Assembly: GCA_942490535.1 (NCBI GenBank)
Contig: CALNXQ010000008.1
Coordinates: 620,001 to 684,000 of the forward strand
DNA length: 64,000 nucleotides
Direction of reading: 5' to 3'
From: JAEINY01 sp942490535
GTDB lineage: Bacteria > Bacteroidota > Bacteroidia > Bacteroidales > Marinilabiliaceae
Shown here: piece after piece, positions 29,366 through 40,100 of the stretch
Layout: every line of letters begins with the position of its first letter
How positions within the stretch are numbered: the first letter of the stretch is position 1
Position numbers and translations under genes: made by a program
The notes under the pieces: generated by a model
Database searches by the model: none
Seen by the model: the letters and a program-made list of their open reading frames with translations, nothing else
What the model was told of the DNA's origin: nothing

Positions 29366-30121
29366 TTAGAAAGCTGCAATGATACCATGGAAATCCTGGG
29401 CATTTAATGATGCACCACCAATCAATCCACCATCTACATCCGGATTAGCAAACAATTCTTTTGCATTGGATGCTTTGCAGCTTCCACCATATAAAATGCT
29501 GGTATTATCGGCAACTTCAGCACCATACTTGGCAGCCAAAGTCTGACGAATAAATGCATGAATTTCCTGAGCCTGCTCCGGAGAAGCCGTTTTACCCGTT
29601 CCAATGGCCCATACTGGCTCGTATGCCAATACAATTTTACCAAACTCATCAGCCGACAAGTGGAATAAAGCTTCTTCAATTTGTGTTTTCACAACCTCAA
29701 AATGCTTCTCAGCTTCACGCTCTTCCAACACTTCACCAATGCAAAAGATAGGTGTTAAGCCATTGGCCAACGCTAAATCTGTTTTTTCCTTCAATTTCGC
29801 ATTGGTTTCACCGTAATAAGCGCGTCTTTCCGAGTGTCCCAAAATCACATACCCAGCACCAGTTGATTTCACCATTGAAGCCGATATTTCGCCGGTATAC
29901 GCACCGCTTACTTGATCGGCACAATTTTGAGCCGCTACGCCCACTAAGGCAGCATCCACATTTTTTACCACCTCAGCCAGGTGAATGAAAGGAACTCCCA
30001 AAACCACTTTACAGTTAGGCTTGTTAGCTTTTAAAATTTCATTAACCTCTTTTGCTAAAACCACACCTTCTTGTAGTGTGTTGTTCATTTTCCAGTTACC
30101 TGCAACAATGTTTTGTCTCAT
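29366..30121 (-). CDS. tpiA: Triosephosphate isomerase
   Basis: 251-residue glycolytic enzyme interconverting dihydroxyacetone phosphate and glyceraldehyde-3-phosphate. Catalytic residues are visible: Asn9 and Lys11 in GNWKMN, His96 in LGHSERR and Glu168 in AYEPVWAIGTG, with phosphate-binding GGSCKASN and DGGLIGGASL. Full length. Last gene of a DUF1599-DoxX-tpiA unit, 19 bp after the DoxX gene, an arrangement seen in Bacteroidales. Confidence 0.98.
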   Translation of the reverse strand: MRQNIVAGNWKMNNTLQEGVVLAKEVNEILKANKPNCKVVLGVPFIHLAEVVKNVDAALVGVAAQNCADQVSGAYTGEISASMVKSTGAGYVILGHSERRAYYGETNAKLKEKTDLALANGLTPIFCIGEVLEEREAEKHFEVVKTQIEEALFHLSADEFGKIVLAYEPVWAIGTGKTASPEQAQEIHAFIRQTLAAKYGAEVADNTSILYGGSCKASNAKELFANPDVDGGLIGGASLNAQDFHGIIAAF

Positions 30122-30140
30122 CGATTGTAATTTTAAAGTT

Positions 30141-31349
30141 TTATTTGAGTCTATATAAAGCAGTAATAAAAATCAGCATAATTACTCCCCAAAATGCCAA
30201 CATTAATTTATTACTCCAACTAGTAAGCGATTGTAAACTATTAGACAAAGGTTGTTTCAGCTCCTCCACGTCAGGTAGAGTATGACTACTGTATTTAGCA
30301 ATCACCGTTCCCTTATTCAGTACCACTAAAGCCGGGTTACTGCGCACAATGGTCTTTAATAAGGTTTCATCGGCATTCAGATACTCAAAACTGGCTTTAT
30401 GCGCCACATCAAACTTGTAAATAGCATCCGCTAATGAGGCCGTAACACCGTAAAACGGGTAATTATTTTGAATACACATGCGCTGAATGGCAATAAATTT
30501 CTGAATCGATTTAAGCGAGGCCTTTTCCACCTTTGGCATAACCATTAAAAACACCGGTTGCGCATGATCCAGAAGCTGCGCCGTCAAATCACCTCCCTCT
30601 GTAGATTCGAGCATGAAGTTTTCAATAGGCGGCTGATATCCTTCCTTGATAATGGTTGACTTGCTATCCACAAACACCCAGGTCGAATCATCCTGCGGAT
30701 AATTGGTGAGGTCAAACTCTTTTTGCACCCCATCCTTCTCATAAATAAAAGAAGTCTCATATTCAGCCATGGGAGCCCCTTCGGGAATGCGCATTCCCTG
30801 TGGGATATTAACCCCTACTTTAAAGGGTCGAAAATCGAGCAGGGGCAGATTACGAATACTCACATAGGAGATACCTACAATGAACAGCACACCTCCAAAT
30901 ACAGCCACACTTTGTTTTATCTCCGACAAGCTGGTCTGATAGGCCTTTCGTTTCCAAAAAATAACATAACTTAAAGGGAGGATGAAAATATTCTTTATAA
31001 AAGTTTCCCAATTTCCCAATTTGATGGCATCCCCAAAACAGCCGCAATCGGATACCGGATTAAACACCGCAATGTAGAGGGTTAAAACGGTGAAAAAGGC
31101 CATAAACAGAAAGGCCGGCAACGCCACCTTTTTAATCTTGACTCCCACGACCAACTGAAAACCAATGATAAACTCAAGTGTCGAAAGCAGAATGGCCGCA
31201 TACAAGGCCAACTGATCGGTGTTATGCAGTCCTAATATTTCAAGATATTCACTGATTTTAATGGCGCCACCAACGGGATCAACGGCTTTGACAAAACCGG
31301 AAAACAAGAATATAATCCCAACAATGATCCGACTGATTGTTTTCAACAT
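30141..31349 (-). CDS. DoxX-like membrane protein with C-terminal extension (BT_3928-type)
   Basis: 402 residues. The first 130 form a four-helix DoxX/MauE-like membrane domain (FLFSGFVKAVDPVGGA at the first helix) with the SDCGCFGD motif, which in MauE-type proteins is tied to redox or disulfide handling. After a fifth helix comes a large soluble domain that looks thioredoxin-like but without a clear CxxC (AQPVFLMVMPKVEKAS), then a C-terminal helix. It corresponds to the BT_3928 family annotated in Bacteroidales. Role unknown. It sits 21 bp after DUF1599 and directly before tpiA. Confidence 0.85.
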   Translation of the reverse strand: MLKTISRIIVGIIFLFSGFVKAVDPVGGAIKISEYLEILGLHNTDQLALYAAILLSTLEFIIGFQLVVGVKIKKVALPAFLFMAFFTVLTLYIAVFNPVSDCGCFGDAIKLGNWETFIKNIFILPLSYVIFWKRKAYQTSLSEIKQSVAVFGGVLFIVGISYVSIRNLPLLDFRPFKVGVNIPQGMRIPEGAPMAEYETSFIYEKDGVQKEFDLTNYPQDDSTWVFVDSKSTIIKEGYQPPIENFMLESTEGGDLTAQLLDHAQPVFLMVMPKVEKASLKSIQKFIAIQRMCIQNNYPFYGVTASLADAIYKFDVAHKASFEYLNADETLLKTIVRSNPALVVLNKGTVIAKYSSHTLPDVEELKQPLSNSLQSLTSWSNKLMLAFWGVIMLIFITALYRLK

Positions 31350-31370
31350 AACAGGTCTATTTTAATGCAT

Positions 31371-31916
31371 TTAATCTTCGGGAAATTCGATCTTGATCAA
31401 CGCGAAAATGGCATAATTGATCATGTCCATGTAATTGGCATCTATACCTTCCGAAATAAGCGTTTTTCCCTGATTATCTTCAATCTGCTTGGTTCGGTGT
31501 AATTTCATCAGGATTAAATCGGTAAATGAACTGATGCGCATTTTCCGCCAGGCCTCATCGTAATCGTGATTCTTATCCGTCATGAGTGATTTAGCCGCAT
31601 GGATTTTTTCCAGGTAAAGTTTCAAAGCCTCCTCGGGATCCATCTCCGGTTGATCGGCCGGCTCCAGTTCCAATTGAATGATGGCCATGGCACAATAATT
31701 TACAATGCCAATAAATTCAGAGCGAATTCCTTCATCTACCTTAGACACTCCTTTGGTTTCAATACTGCGAATGCGTTGCGCTTTGATGAATATTTGATCG
31801 GTCATACTGGAAGGGCGTAAAATTCGCCAGGCCGTTCCGTAATCTTTCATCTTCTTTTCAAAGATATCCTTACAAATAGTTATGACGTGATTGAATTGAT
31901 TCTCTGTTTTGGTCAC
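31371..31916 (-). CDS. DUF1599 domain-containing protein
   Basis: 181 residues made of two tandem copies of the same fold. Copy one contains KKMKDYGTAWRILRPSSMTDQI and ends GIVNYCAMAIIQLE; copy two contains KNHDYDEAWRKMRISSFTDLI and ends DMINYAIFALIKIE. The repeated D-Y-x-x-A-W and N-Y-A residues suggest a ligand pocket, similar to all-alpha nucleotide phosphohydrolases, but that is only an impression. First gene of the operon with DoxX and tpiA. Function unknown. No signal peptide. Confidence 0.85.
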   Translation of the reverse strand: MTKTENQFNHVITICKDIFEKKMKDYGTAWRILRPSSMTDQIFIKAQRIRSIETKGVSKVDEGIRSEFIGIVNYCAMAIIQLELEPADQPEMDPEEALKLYLEKIHAAKSLMTDKNHDYDEAWRKMRISSFTDLILMKLHRTKQIEDNQGKTLISEGIDANYMDMINYAIFALIKIEFPED

Positions 31917-32024
31917 TTTATTGCGTTTATGAATTGGAGGCGTAAAATTATCAAAAAATGATCAAAACAGCAGAAAGTTATGCAAGTTTATAACCACTCA
32001 CCTTTATATTCCTTTCGCATTAAC

Positions 32025-32050
32025 AAAAAAGCACCCCAATAATGGAGTGC
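32025..32050 (-). terminator. Terminator after the nucleoid-associated gene
   Basis: On the minus strand GCACTCC, ATTATT loop, GGGGTGC, then six Ts, about 40 bp past the stop at 32089. Confidence 0.75.
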
Positions 32051-32088
32051 CGGTATTTAATTGTCTGTTGATTCGAGTCATTGGCTAA

Positions 32089-33138
32089 TTAATGCTCAAC
32101 CTCATAATATAACTTATAAAAATTCAATCCGCGTTGACTATCAAATCCTTTCTCCAGATATTGCCGTTTCCCATGCACATACACATGAAAATTCTTATCC
32201 AATTTTAAGACCGACTTAAAATTCTTTTTTTCACCTTTCACCGCATCTTTTGAAATGTCAAATGAATCGTGTAGGGGCATGTTCTTTTCCGATTCAAAAA
32301 AGCCTTTGTAATCCTGAAAGGCATCAATCACCTCAGGCTGACGAATGACTTCCTTTTCAAACTCTTTCTCATTGAAAGCGCCATTTTTATTGAAAAAGTC
32401 GATGGAGCGATTCAGCAGGTCAATCTGATCGGGCTTTGGTACTTCATTTTCATCATTGAATACCTCTCCCACAAATCCTTTACACATCTGAAGGTAATTA
32501 TTAGTGAAATAATAATTGTCTTCACGCGGCTTTAAACCCAGAAAATCACTTTGCCAGAACTGTGCCTCGTGCCCCTTATTGATGTTATCAACTGAACAAA
32601 TTTTAAACCCAATTTCTCTTTCAGTATTAAAGATCAGGCAACCTTTATCCAATTTCTTGATGTTGATTCCCTCCTGAGCACCGAGCTCAAAATTTTGATC
32701 GCGCAAATACACCTTCAAAAAGGTATCTTTATTCTCCGATTTAAAGATGCCAATAGCATCGGCGATTTCTCCATCCACCACACAATTACGAAACAACACC
32801 ATGTAAAACTCACCACCGCGAATTTTAGGATGATTGGATTGTTCATACAGATGGTTGGCAATTTTTATGCTGGTATCATAAAAGGAGGCCGCATTGTCAA
32901 AAACATCAGCGGTGAGATTATAAACCAGATTTTGCACCAGTCCCTCTTCATGGTGAAAATTATAATAGGCCTCGGTCTTAAATGGCTTGAAGAAATATTG
33001 TTTCAACACATCTACGATCTCTTCTTCATCCTGTAACCTCAAAATATCTTTCGAATAGCGCGCTTCCTCGCCCTCGGCCCGACATCCCATATGATGCACC
33101 ACCAGGTTTTCTATTGTCGTCTGTGTAAAATCAATCAT
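32089..33138 (-). CDS. Nucleoid-associated protein (NdpA/YejK family)
   Basis: About 349 residues from the ATG at 33138, chosen over an upstream TTG. The start IDFTQTTIENLVVHHMGCRAEGE and the block FYMVLFRNCVVDGEIADAIGIFKSE match the 37-kDa nucleoid-associated protein family (PF04245) in its Bacteroidota form. The family coats or binds DNA; its precise role is not settled. Cytoplasmic. It is followed by its own terminator. The gene upstream is separated by another strong terminator, so it is probably monocistronic. Confidence 0.85.
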   Translation of the reverse strand: MIDFTQTTIENLVVHHMGCRAEGEEARYSKDILRLQDEEEIVDVLKQYFFKPFKTEAYYNFHHEEGLVQNLVYNLTADVFDNAASFYDTSIKIANHLYEQSNHPKIRGGEFYMVLFRNCVVDGEIADAIGIFKSENKDTFLKVYLRDQNFELGAQEGINIKKLDKGCLIFNTEREIGFKICSVDNINKGHEAQFWQSDFLGLKPREDNYYFTNNYLQMCKGFVGEVFNDENEVPKPDQIDLLNRSIDFFNKNGAFNEKEFEKEVIRQPEVIDAFQDYKGFFESEKNMPLHDSFDISKDAVKGEKKNFKSVLKLDKNFHVYVHGKRQYLEKGFDSQRGLNFYKLYYEVEH

Positions 33139-33222
33139 CGTCGTTGAACTTATCAAAAGAGTACAAATATAGCAACTTTTTGAAACCTGAGCCGCTTAAA
33201 AATGGGGTAGATTCATCAAAAC

Positions 33223-33271
33223 AAAAACAGTTGCAGGGTGATGATTTTTTATCACCCTGCAACTGTTTTTT
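33223..33271. terminator. Long perfect terminator hairpin
   Basis: A 20 bp perfect stem (33223-33242 with 33251-33270) around an eight-base loop, with A- and T-tracts at both ends. It terminates the small gene at 33298-33624 and could act in both directions. Confidence 0.93.
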
Positions 33272-33297
33272 CAGTTGAGCCCTAATCGGTTCTCTTG

Positions 33298-33624
33298 TCA
33301 ATTGGCCCGGCAATGTTCAACGTACCAGGAAACAGGATGCTGCTTGCCAGCAATCAACTCTTCCAGAATTTTGTGATCATCCCATTTTCGCTCATAACTA
33401 CAAGCCTGATCCAGGGCTCTGGAGAGTAATAACCATTCATCAACAATTTGTTGCGAGAGTTGCCCCTCAAACTCTTTGAGAATTTTTAAACAACAAGGGT
33501 CAATCATGTGAATCTTTGGCTCTTGTCGCTGTAACGTGGTACGTGTAGTGTATAAATGATCCTCAACTTTAATAAATTCAGAATCATCTAAAGCTACGTG
33601 AAATGTGAAATCTACTTTTGTCAT
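33298..33624 (-). CDS. Conserved hypothetical small protein
   Basis: 108 residues from the ATG at 33624; the upstream frame is open but the strong ribosome site fixes this start. It begins MTKVDFTFHVALDDSEFIKVEDHLYTT. Later parts are helical (QLSQQIVDEWLLLSRALDQ) with two cysteines in DPCCLKIL. No signal peptide and no family recognised. It lies between two long hairpins as a single-gene unit. The canonical ribosome site is unusual for this genome and hints at high or differently regulated translation. Confidence 0.65.
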   Translation of the reverse strand: MTKVDFTFHVALDDSEFIKVEDHLYTTRTTLQRQEPKIHMIDPCCLKILKEFEGQLSQQIVDEWLLLSRALDQACSYERKWDDHKILEELIAGKQHPVSWYVEHCRAN

Positions 33625-33630
33625 TGTGCA

Positions 33631-33638
33631 CCTCCCTT
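33631..33638 (-). promoter_or_regulatory. Strong Shine-Dalgarno sequence
   Basis: AAGGGAGG on the minus strand, six bases before the ATG at 33624. Most genes in the window have none. Confidence 0.75.
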
Positions 33639-33743
33639 TAAGTTTAGGTACAAACAATTTACAACAACAATTTCGCGAAGTAAAGGTGAACACCAGAGGG
33701 TTACAAAATTTAGTTTCATTCTAAATAATCACCTTCGCCCCGC

Positions 33744-35438
33744 TCATTCCAGCTTAATAATAACCCCGCTTCGGGCAGACAGACGGACGCCGCAGCCACT
33801 GCTATAAGCGACTTCGCCGGGGAACTGGACCCTTATTTTTTCCGACAATAAATCCCTGCCTCTAAAATACCTGTTTTCATTCACTCCCATGGTCTGAAAA
33901 GCATGCTCCGGAATTTTTATCCTGCAATTCTGATCCTCATCGGAAAAGTTGACCGCTAGCAAAAAGAATTCTTCCGCCGTAAAGCGCAACCACGCATACA
34001 CTTTACTGCAATCGCACCCGGCATGACCTTTATTGCACCACATTAAATCATACAGCTCGCCCGTATTGAGTGCGTCGTGCATATTCACCAATTGAATGAT
34101 ACGCTCGTATTGCGACTTCAATGAAAGCTCCTGTTCCTGAAGGTGCGGTTCTCCGTTAATTAAATGCTTATAAAATCGATTGATGGAGGCGACTGTCCAA
34201 TAATCAAAGATAGAGGTTCGTCCATCTCTGCCACTAAATCCTTCCTGATCCATTCCTGGCTCACCAATTTCCTGGCCAAAATAAAGCATCAGTGGGTTGC
34301 GACTGAATGCAGCCGCCATGATGAAACCAGGAATCGCAGCTGATCCTCTCTTCAACAAGAAATCTGAAGCCAAACGCACTTCATCATGGTTCTCCAGGAA
34401 GAATAACATGCGATCGGAATAGCGCTCAATATTAGCCCAGGTTTTTGTTAAATCAGTGGCTGGTCGCTCCCCTTTGAGCACACCAATCATGCTGTCATAA
34501 AAACCAACTTTATCATATAACCAATCAAAACCTCCGGTATGAATATAGCGCTCATATAAAACGGGTTGGTAAACCTCTGCAATGAACACCAGTTGTGGAA
34601 AATGCTGTTTCACCTCTTTGATGCACCAATCCCAAAACTCAACCGGCACCATCGCTGCCATGTCGCACCTAAACCCATCCACGCCCTTGCCGGCCCAATA
34701 AAGCAGAACATCTCTCATTTTCTGCCAGGTATTGGGGACTGGATCAAAATGATGTTTATGACCATTATTTGGATCTACCCCATAATTCAGCTTGACGGTT
34801 TCGTACCAATCATGCTCAGCAGGTGTAGGATTGAAACAATCATTACCCGTTGCACGGGCCGGCGATTCCTTCCATTTTTGTTCTTCTCCGGGTTGCAACT
34901 CTGGTGACCTAAACGCAGTACCCGGCAAGTAATAGAAGTTATTATGCGTATTGAAAAGCGCCCCTGTATAATCATCCTCCCCAAAATCATGCACCCCTTC
35001 CGGTTTAGCATCCGATTGATACTGACGGGCCAGGTGATTGGGAATAAAATCAATGACCACCTTTAAGCCGGCATGGTGTGTGCGTTGCACCAAGGCTTCA
35101 AATTCACGCATGCGGTCCGGCACTTGATCGGCCAAATCGGGATCCACATCGTAATAATCCTTGATTGCATAGGGACTACCGGCCTTTCCTTTCACCACTT
35201 CCGGAAAATCCCTGACAATGCTATATGCCGAATAATCCGTTTCAGTAGCATGTTCAATAATTCCGGTATACCACATGTGCGTGATGCCGAACTGTTTGAA
35301 ATGCATCAACACCTCCTCGGTGAAGCTATTGAATTTGCCACTGCCATTGGTTTGTATATCCCCATTTGGCTTATTGGTTTGAGATAGATTTCCAAATAGA
35401 CGGGGTAATACCTGGTATATAATCGCTTTCTGTGCCAT
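33744..35438 (-). CDS. Cytoplasmic alpha-amylase family enzyme (GH13)
   Basis: 564-residue glycoside hydrolase with no signal peptide. GH13 regions are in order: VVIDFIPNHLAR, GFRCDMAAM (nucleophile Asp about 258), FIAEVYQP (acid/base Glu about 293) and FLENHDEVR (about 352). It likely hydrolyses or transfers alpha-1,4-glucans such as maltodextrin or glycogen inside the cell. The C-terminal beta domain with EEFFLLAVNFSDEDQNC is present. No neighbouring sugar genes; it stands alone after the TolC gene, 87 bp downstream. Confidence 0.92.
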   Translation of the reverse strand: MAQKAIIYQVLPRLFGNLSQTNKPNGDIQTNGSGKFNSFTEEVLMHFKQFGITHMWYTGIIEHATETDYSAYSIVRDFPEVVKGKAGSPYAIKDYYDVDPDLADQVPDRMREFEALVQRTHHAGLKVVIDFIPNHLARQYQSDAKPEGVHDFGEDDYTGALFNTHNNFYYLPGTAFRSPELQPGEEQKWKESPARATGNDCFNPTPAEHDWYETVKLNYGVDPNNGHKHHFDPVPNTWQKMRDVLLYWAGKGVDGFRCDMAAMVPVEFWDWCIKEVKQHFPQLVFIAEVYQPVLYERYIHTGGFDWLYDKVGFYDSMIGVLKGERPATDLTKTWANIERYSDRMLFFLENHDEVRLASDFLLKRGSAAIPGFIMAAAFSRNPLMLYFGQEIGEPGMDQEGFSGRDGRTSIFDYWTVASINRFYKHLINGEPHLQEQELSLKSQYERIIQLVNMHDALNTGELYDLMWCNKGHAGCDCSKVYAWLRFTAEEFFLLAVNFSDEDQNCRIKIPEHAFQTMGVNENRYFRGRDLLSEKIRVQFPGEVAYSSGCGVRLSARSGVIIKLE

Positions 35439-35525
35439 CGTTGCATGTTTGGTTTACGGACAGCATAAGATAAGTAAATCTATTTTGAAATGGAATAAAA
35501 GAATTTCATTTCTTCGTTACGTTAT

Positions 35526-37046
35526 TTATTTTAAACCTTTCAACAAGACTTCAAAATCTTCCTCCAAGGCTTGCTTGGTTTGAAAATCGTACAGTGTATA
35601 ATGGCGAACGGCATAAAAATCGGCCCAATAATCAAAAAGCGACTGAATGTATTGCAAGCGCGCCTGATCTTTTGCCTTCTGAGCCGAAGTCAGGTTCAAC
35701 ACATCTACATTACCTTTTCGAAACCGCGTGGAGGTTAATTCATAACTATTACTGGCCAATGAGTCCGATTTAGCGGCCGACTGCACTTTATTAAACTGTA
35801 AATTAAATTCCAATACTTTGGTGATCACATCTTGCTCAAATTTAATGGTGGCTTGTTCCACGGCAATGCGATTGATGGTCTGTCTGGATTTGGCCAATTG
35901 GTACTGTCCTTTTCGACGCCCCCAATCTAAAATGGGAATACCCACCTGAACACCCAATTCCTGATAGTGATCAAAATCGGGTTTGTACACATTCCCAATG
36001 GTCCCATTATGAGGCAGATCATTGATGTAATCATAAGCCCCATCGGCCTTATTAATTCCATAGGAGATATTCAGGTTGGCCTGAAAACGATTTTCGGCTT
36101 TCGTCTCCGCCACCTGAGCCTGGTCCTGAACCAGCTGAATCTGATGTTCCAGCATCACCGCATTGCGCTCCCGGGCCAAGTCCAGCGCCATTTGCTCAGG
36201 TACTTTTAAATCCGCCACATCAGGCAACAGAATTTCAAGCTCTGCATCAGCCGAAAGGCGTAAAAAAGAAACAAATGCTTCCTTTTGCTTTCGATAATTC
36301 ATCCGGGCTTCTTCCAATTCAATGGATTTATTATTCAAGCTCAATTCCAGTTGCAACAATTCATCCTTTTGGATCGTTCCCAATTGAAAACGCTTCCGCG
36401 CCACTTGCACTAAGGTATCCGTGTGATGTAGATTAGCCACCGCCATATTACGGGTCACACTGGCAATGGCGAAGTTAAAGAAATAGGAACAGGCTTGCCG
36501 ATTGGTTTGCTCCACATCATGCAAATACTGGCGCATGGCTTTTTCATATTTCTGAGGCTCCAGTTGGCGCTCCCACTTAAAGCGGTTGTAACCAAACAGC
36601 TCCTGCTGATAACCGATGCGAAAGGGCCGTGATGAAAACTGTGTGTAAGGTGCTGAACCAAAATTCTGACTCCGATTCAAACTGGATTCCATAAAAAACG
36701 TACCACCGGTGATTCCCACATTCTGTTTGACCGAAAGAGAAGCATCAGATTGGAGGCTTTCCGTGCGCACAAACTCATCGGTTTTCTTCACGGAATTATA
36801 ACGCAACCGATTGGCATTATCATAGGATATTACATTTGAATTGAGGGAGAGTTCCGGTAAATAGTTGGCCTGATAACTTTTATACTCCCAATAGCCGGCC
36901 AGGTAGGTGTTTTTCACCAGAAATGATTGCAAGGACTGCGTCTGTGACAACCGCAATGCATCCTGTAAGGTCAGAGTCATTCTCTGCTGGGCCGAAAGGG
37001 ATGAAAAAGCAGTGAAAATTAAAGATAGAATGAAGATGCGTTTCAT
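35526..37046 (-). CDS. TolC-family outer membrane efflux protein
   Basis: 506 residues with a signal peptide (MKRIFILSLIFTAFSSLSAQ). Long amphipathic helices with the outer membrane efflux pattern occur twice (ALRLSQTQSLQSFLVKN...; LAKSRQTINRIAVEQATIKFEQDVITKV). It provides the outer membrane channel of the RND pump encoded upstream. It is the last of four genes, adaptor, RND, RND, TolC. The 81 bp gap to the RND gene holds a palindrome at 37098-37115. Confidence 0.92.
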   Translation of the reverse strand: MKRIFILSLIFTAFSSLSAQQRMTLTLQDALRLSQTQSLQSFLVKNTYLAGYWEYKSYQANYLPELSLNSNVISYDNANRLRYNSVKKTDEFVRTESLQSDASLSVKQNVGITGGTFFMESSLNRSQNFGSAPYTQFSSRPFRIGYQQELFGYNRFKWERQLEPQKYEKAMRQYLHDVEQTNRQACSYFFNFAIASVTRNMAVANLHHTDTLVQVARKRFQLGTIQKDELLQLELSLNNKSIELEEARMNYRKQKEAFVSFLRLSADAELEILLPDVADLKVPEQMALDLARERNAVMLEHQIQLVQDQAQVAETKAENRFQANLNISYGINKADGAYDYINDLPHNGTIGNVYKPDFDHYQELGVQVGIPILDWGRRKGQYQLAKSRQTINRIAVEQATIKFEQDVITKVLEFNLQFNKVQSAAKSDSLASNSYELTSTRFRKGNVDVLNLTSAQKAKDQARLQYIQSLFDYWADFYAVRHYTLYDFQTKQALEEDFEVLLKGLK

Positions 37047-37097
37047 TTAACTAACCGTTTTAATTCTAAATAGTAAGGTGAATTATCTACATTATAT

Positions 37098-37115
37098 TCA
37101 GACCTTAAGGTCTGA
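37098..37115. repeat. Solo REP-like palindrome in the efflux operon
   Basis: TCAGACCTTAAGGTCTGA is a perfect 18-base palindrome. Its core AGACCTTAAGGT is shared with both long palindromes flanking the RAYT gene at 54220-54250 and 54980-55010. It sits in the gap between the second pump gene and tolC. Confidence 0.8.
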
Positions 37116-37127
37116 CGTCGAAATAGC

Positions 37128-40100
37128 TTATCGATTCCGGTTCAAATAATAATAACATAGGGGAATAAAATAGAGACTGACCAGGGTTCCCAGTGTCATC
37201 CCACCAATGACCGTTAATGCCAATGGCTGTTGCAATTCGCTGCCCATATCGTGGGCGAACAGAAAGGGCACCAATGCCAGGATGGTCGTTAAACTAGTCA
37301 TTAAAATAGGCTTCAGGCGGCGGTGACCTGCCGTTTCAATGGCTTCCATAAGATTCATGCCCTGTCGGCGCAGTTGGTTAATGGTATCAATCTTCAGGAT
37401 GGAGTCATTGATGATGATCCCACTCATCACAATAATGCCAATCATGGCCATCAAGTTGATGGTTCCCCCAAAGAGCCATAACAATCCCAAAGCACCTGCG
37501 ATGTCCATGGGTACTTCCAACAAGACGATCAAGGGCTGCGTGAGACTTTCGAACTGAGCCGCCAGAATAAAGTAAAGCAGTGCCAGGGCAATGCCCATCA
37601 CAACCAACAACTCCATTAACAACTCACGGGATGAAAATAGATTTCCGGAAAAGGAAACATTCAAATCAAACTTCTCTTGTAAGAGCTGCCTCACTTGATG
37701 GGCCAATTGATGGGGCGAAAATGCTTCCACATTGAAAAATGAGACGGGTACATATTCGCCATCTTTTCCGCCGTGCAGTGTTTTATATGAATTCTTGCGC
37801 ACCAGTTGAATCAACTGATTCACGGATATCTCCTGACCGTTCCGGTTTTCAATTTTCAAATCGCGCAAGATGGTATTGATGGTGCGTACTTTATCACTCA
37901 AAACAATGGGCACATATAAGGTACGCGAGCGCAATACGCCAATCTGATATTCATTTAACGCAGCCTTGATACGCGCATATAGATTCTGTGGATCCACATC
38001 ATACAGCGTTAACTGTTCAGGCTGCACCCGCACTTCCAGGTAGTGATTACGCGCAAAAGTTTCAATCTCACAATCCGTAAATTGTTGATTTATTTCATTC
38101 AGCACCTTTTCCATTTCCTGTACTTCAGGCACGCCTTTTACGTTTTGACTGCTTACCTTCGCCACAAAAGGGGCCTCCCGATCGGCAAACAAACGGTCAA
38201 AAATGGTTTCCGGAAAACGAAACGCCACCTTTGCTTCCGGATAAATGGCGGTCAGATTTTGCCTGATAACAGCCTGTAAGTCTTCTGTTGTATGATTTTC
38301 CTTCAAACTAAAATAGAGAACCGCTTCGGTAGGCGAAAGATCAATCCCTTTATGCATCACATATTGCTGGGTGCCAACAAATGCATTGACCAACATGGTA
38401 CTTTCTTCGACTTGCTCAATCATCTGATTGACTCGTCTTTTATTCTCTTCCAGATGAATACGCTCATTCCAATCGATCTGCACCACCAGTTCCTGTTGCT
38501 TAAAAACCGGAAACCGTTCTTTCTTCATCTGCCAGCCCATCAGGCCACCAGCGATAATCAATACCAAAAATACCGGCATCATCCAGCGTCGTTTGGCAAA
38601 TACCCAATGCCACCCTTTCTCATAAGCATCTTCCACCTGAAACAACTGGTATTTATCCATCAGTCGAGCCACCCGGTTCTGACGTTGCTTGCCTTTGCGT
38701 TCGGCTCTTAGCCAAAACAAACGATATAAAGTAGGCAACAAAGTCACTGACACCAGCAAGGAGACTAACAACCCAATGGCAACAGCCACGGCCTGATCGT
38801 AAAAAAGTGCACCTGATATGCCGCTGATAAAAATCAAGGGCAAAAACACAGCACAGGTCGTTAGAACGGAGGATATCAATGGCCGGATTACTTCATTGGT
38901 GCCCTGGATACAAGATTGAGCCAGGGACGCACCCCGTTCCATGCGCTGGGTGATGTTATCAATCACAATGATGGAATTATCAATCATCATACCTACACCG
39001 AGGATCAGTCCGGAGAGGGAGATGATGTTTAAGGATAGGTTCATCAGGTGAAAAAACAACAAACTGATCACCAGCGATACGGGAATACTGAAGCCAATCA
39101 ACCAGGGTGAGCGGGGATCTTTCAAAAACAGAAACATTAGGAGAAAAGCCAGCAAGCCTCCCAATAGCAGGCTTTGTTTCAGATTGTCGATGGCATAATT
39201 CAAAATACCGGTCTGATCACGAGTCAAGGTCAGTTCGATCTCTGAATAATCACGAATGAAGATTTCCAGCAGCTTATCCACCTCCTCTTTCAGATCTGCC
39301 ATCCGGGCATCACTTTGCTTGATCACCGCCAGCGACAGGGCATCACGGCTACCTTGCATAAACAATCCCTCGCGCGTACGAGGCCGCAATCCCACTTCGG
39401 CAATGTCTTTCAGCTGTAAAATGCGCCCATTGGATTTGAGGTACAAATCGCGTACATCCTCCACCCCCCTTAAAGCATTGGAAAAACGAATGTTGTATTG
39501 ATACTGGCCGTCAATCACCTGCAGCGATCCCAAGGTTACATTGTTCTCTTTCAGCATGTTTTCAATCTGACCATCTCTGATCCCCAGCGATTTCATGCGC
39601 CCGGCATCCGGCAGAATGTACAGTTCGGGCCACAATTGCCCGGTCATATCCACCATGGCCACCTGGGGTAACTGCTCCAGCCGTTTTTTAATCACGGCGT
39701 CAGTAAACTCACAGAGCTCCATGAAACGGGCTGTTTCGTCGTCCGATTCCCTGTTTTGTACATTGATGTAAAAAACCGGTAAATCCGTGGCACTGGCCTT
39801 GATAATGGCGGGCCGGTCCACTTCACGGGGCATGTAGCGCATCACCCCGTCTACCTTTTCATTCACATCAATAAAGGCGTAGTTGATATCACTGCCATAT
39901 TTAAAACGCAAGCGGATGAGCGCATAGCCTTCGCGCGATTCGCTGGTGATGTCGTCCAGATGAGCTACCTGCATCAAGCTTTGACGCATGGGACGCACCA
40001 CTGTGTTCTCCAATTCGCGCACCGAGACTCCTGGCCGCTCTACCTGCACGGTGATCTCCGGAATATCCACATCGGGCATCAGTGAAATGGGTAATAAACC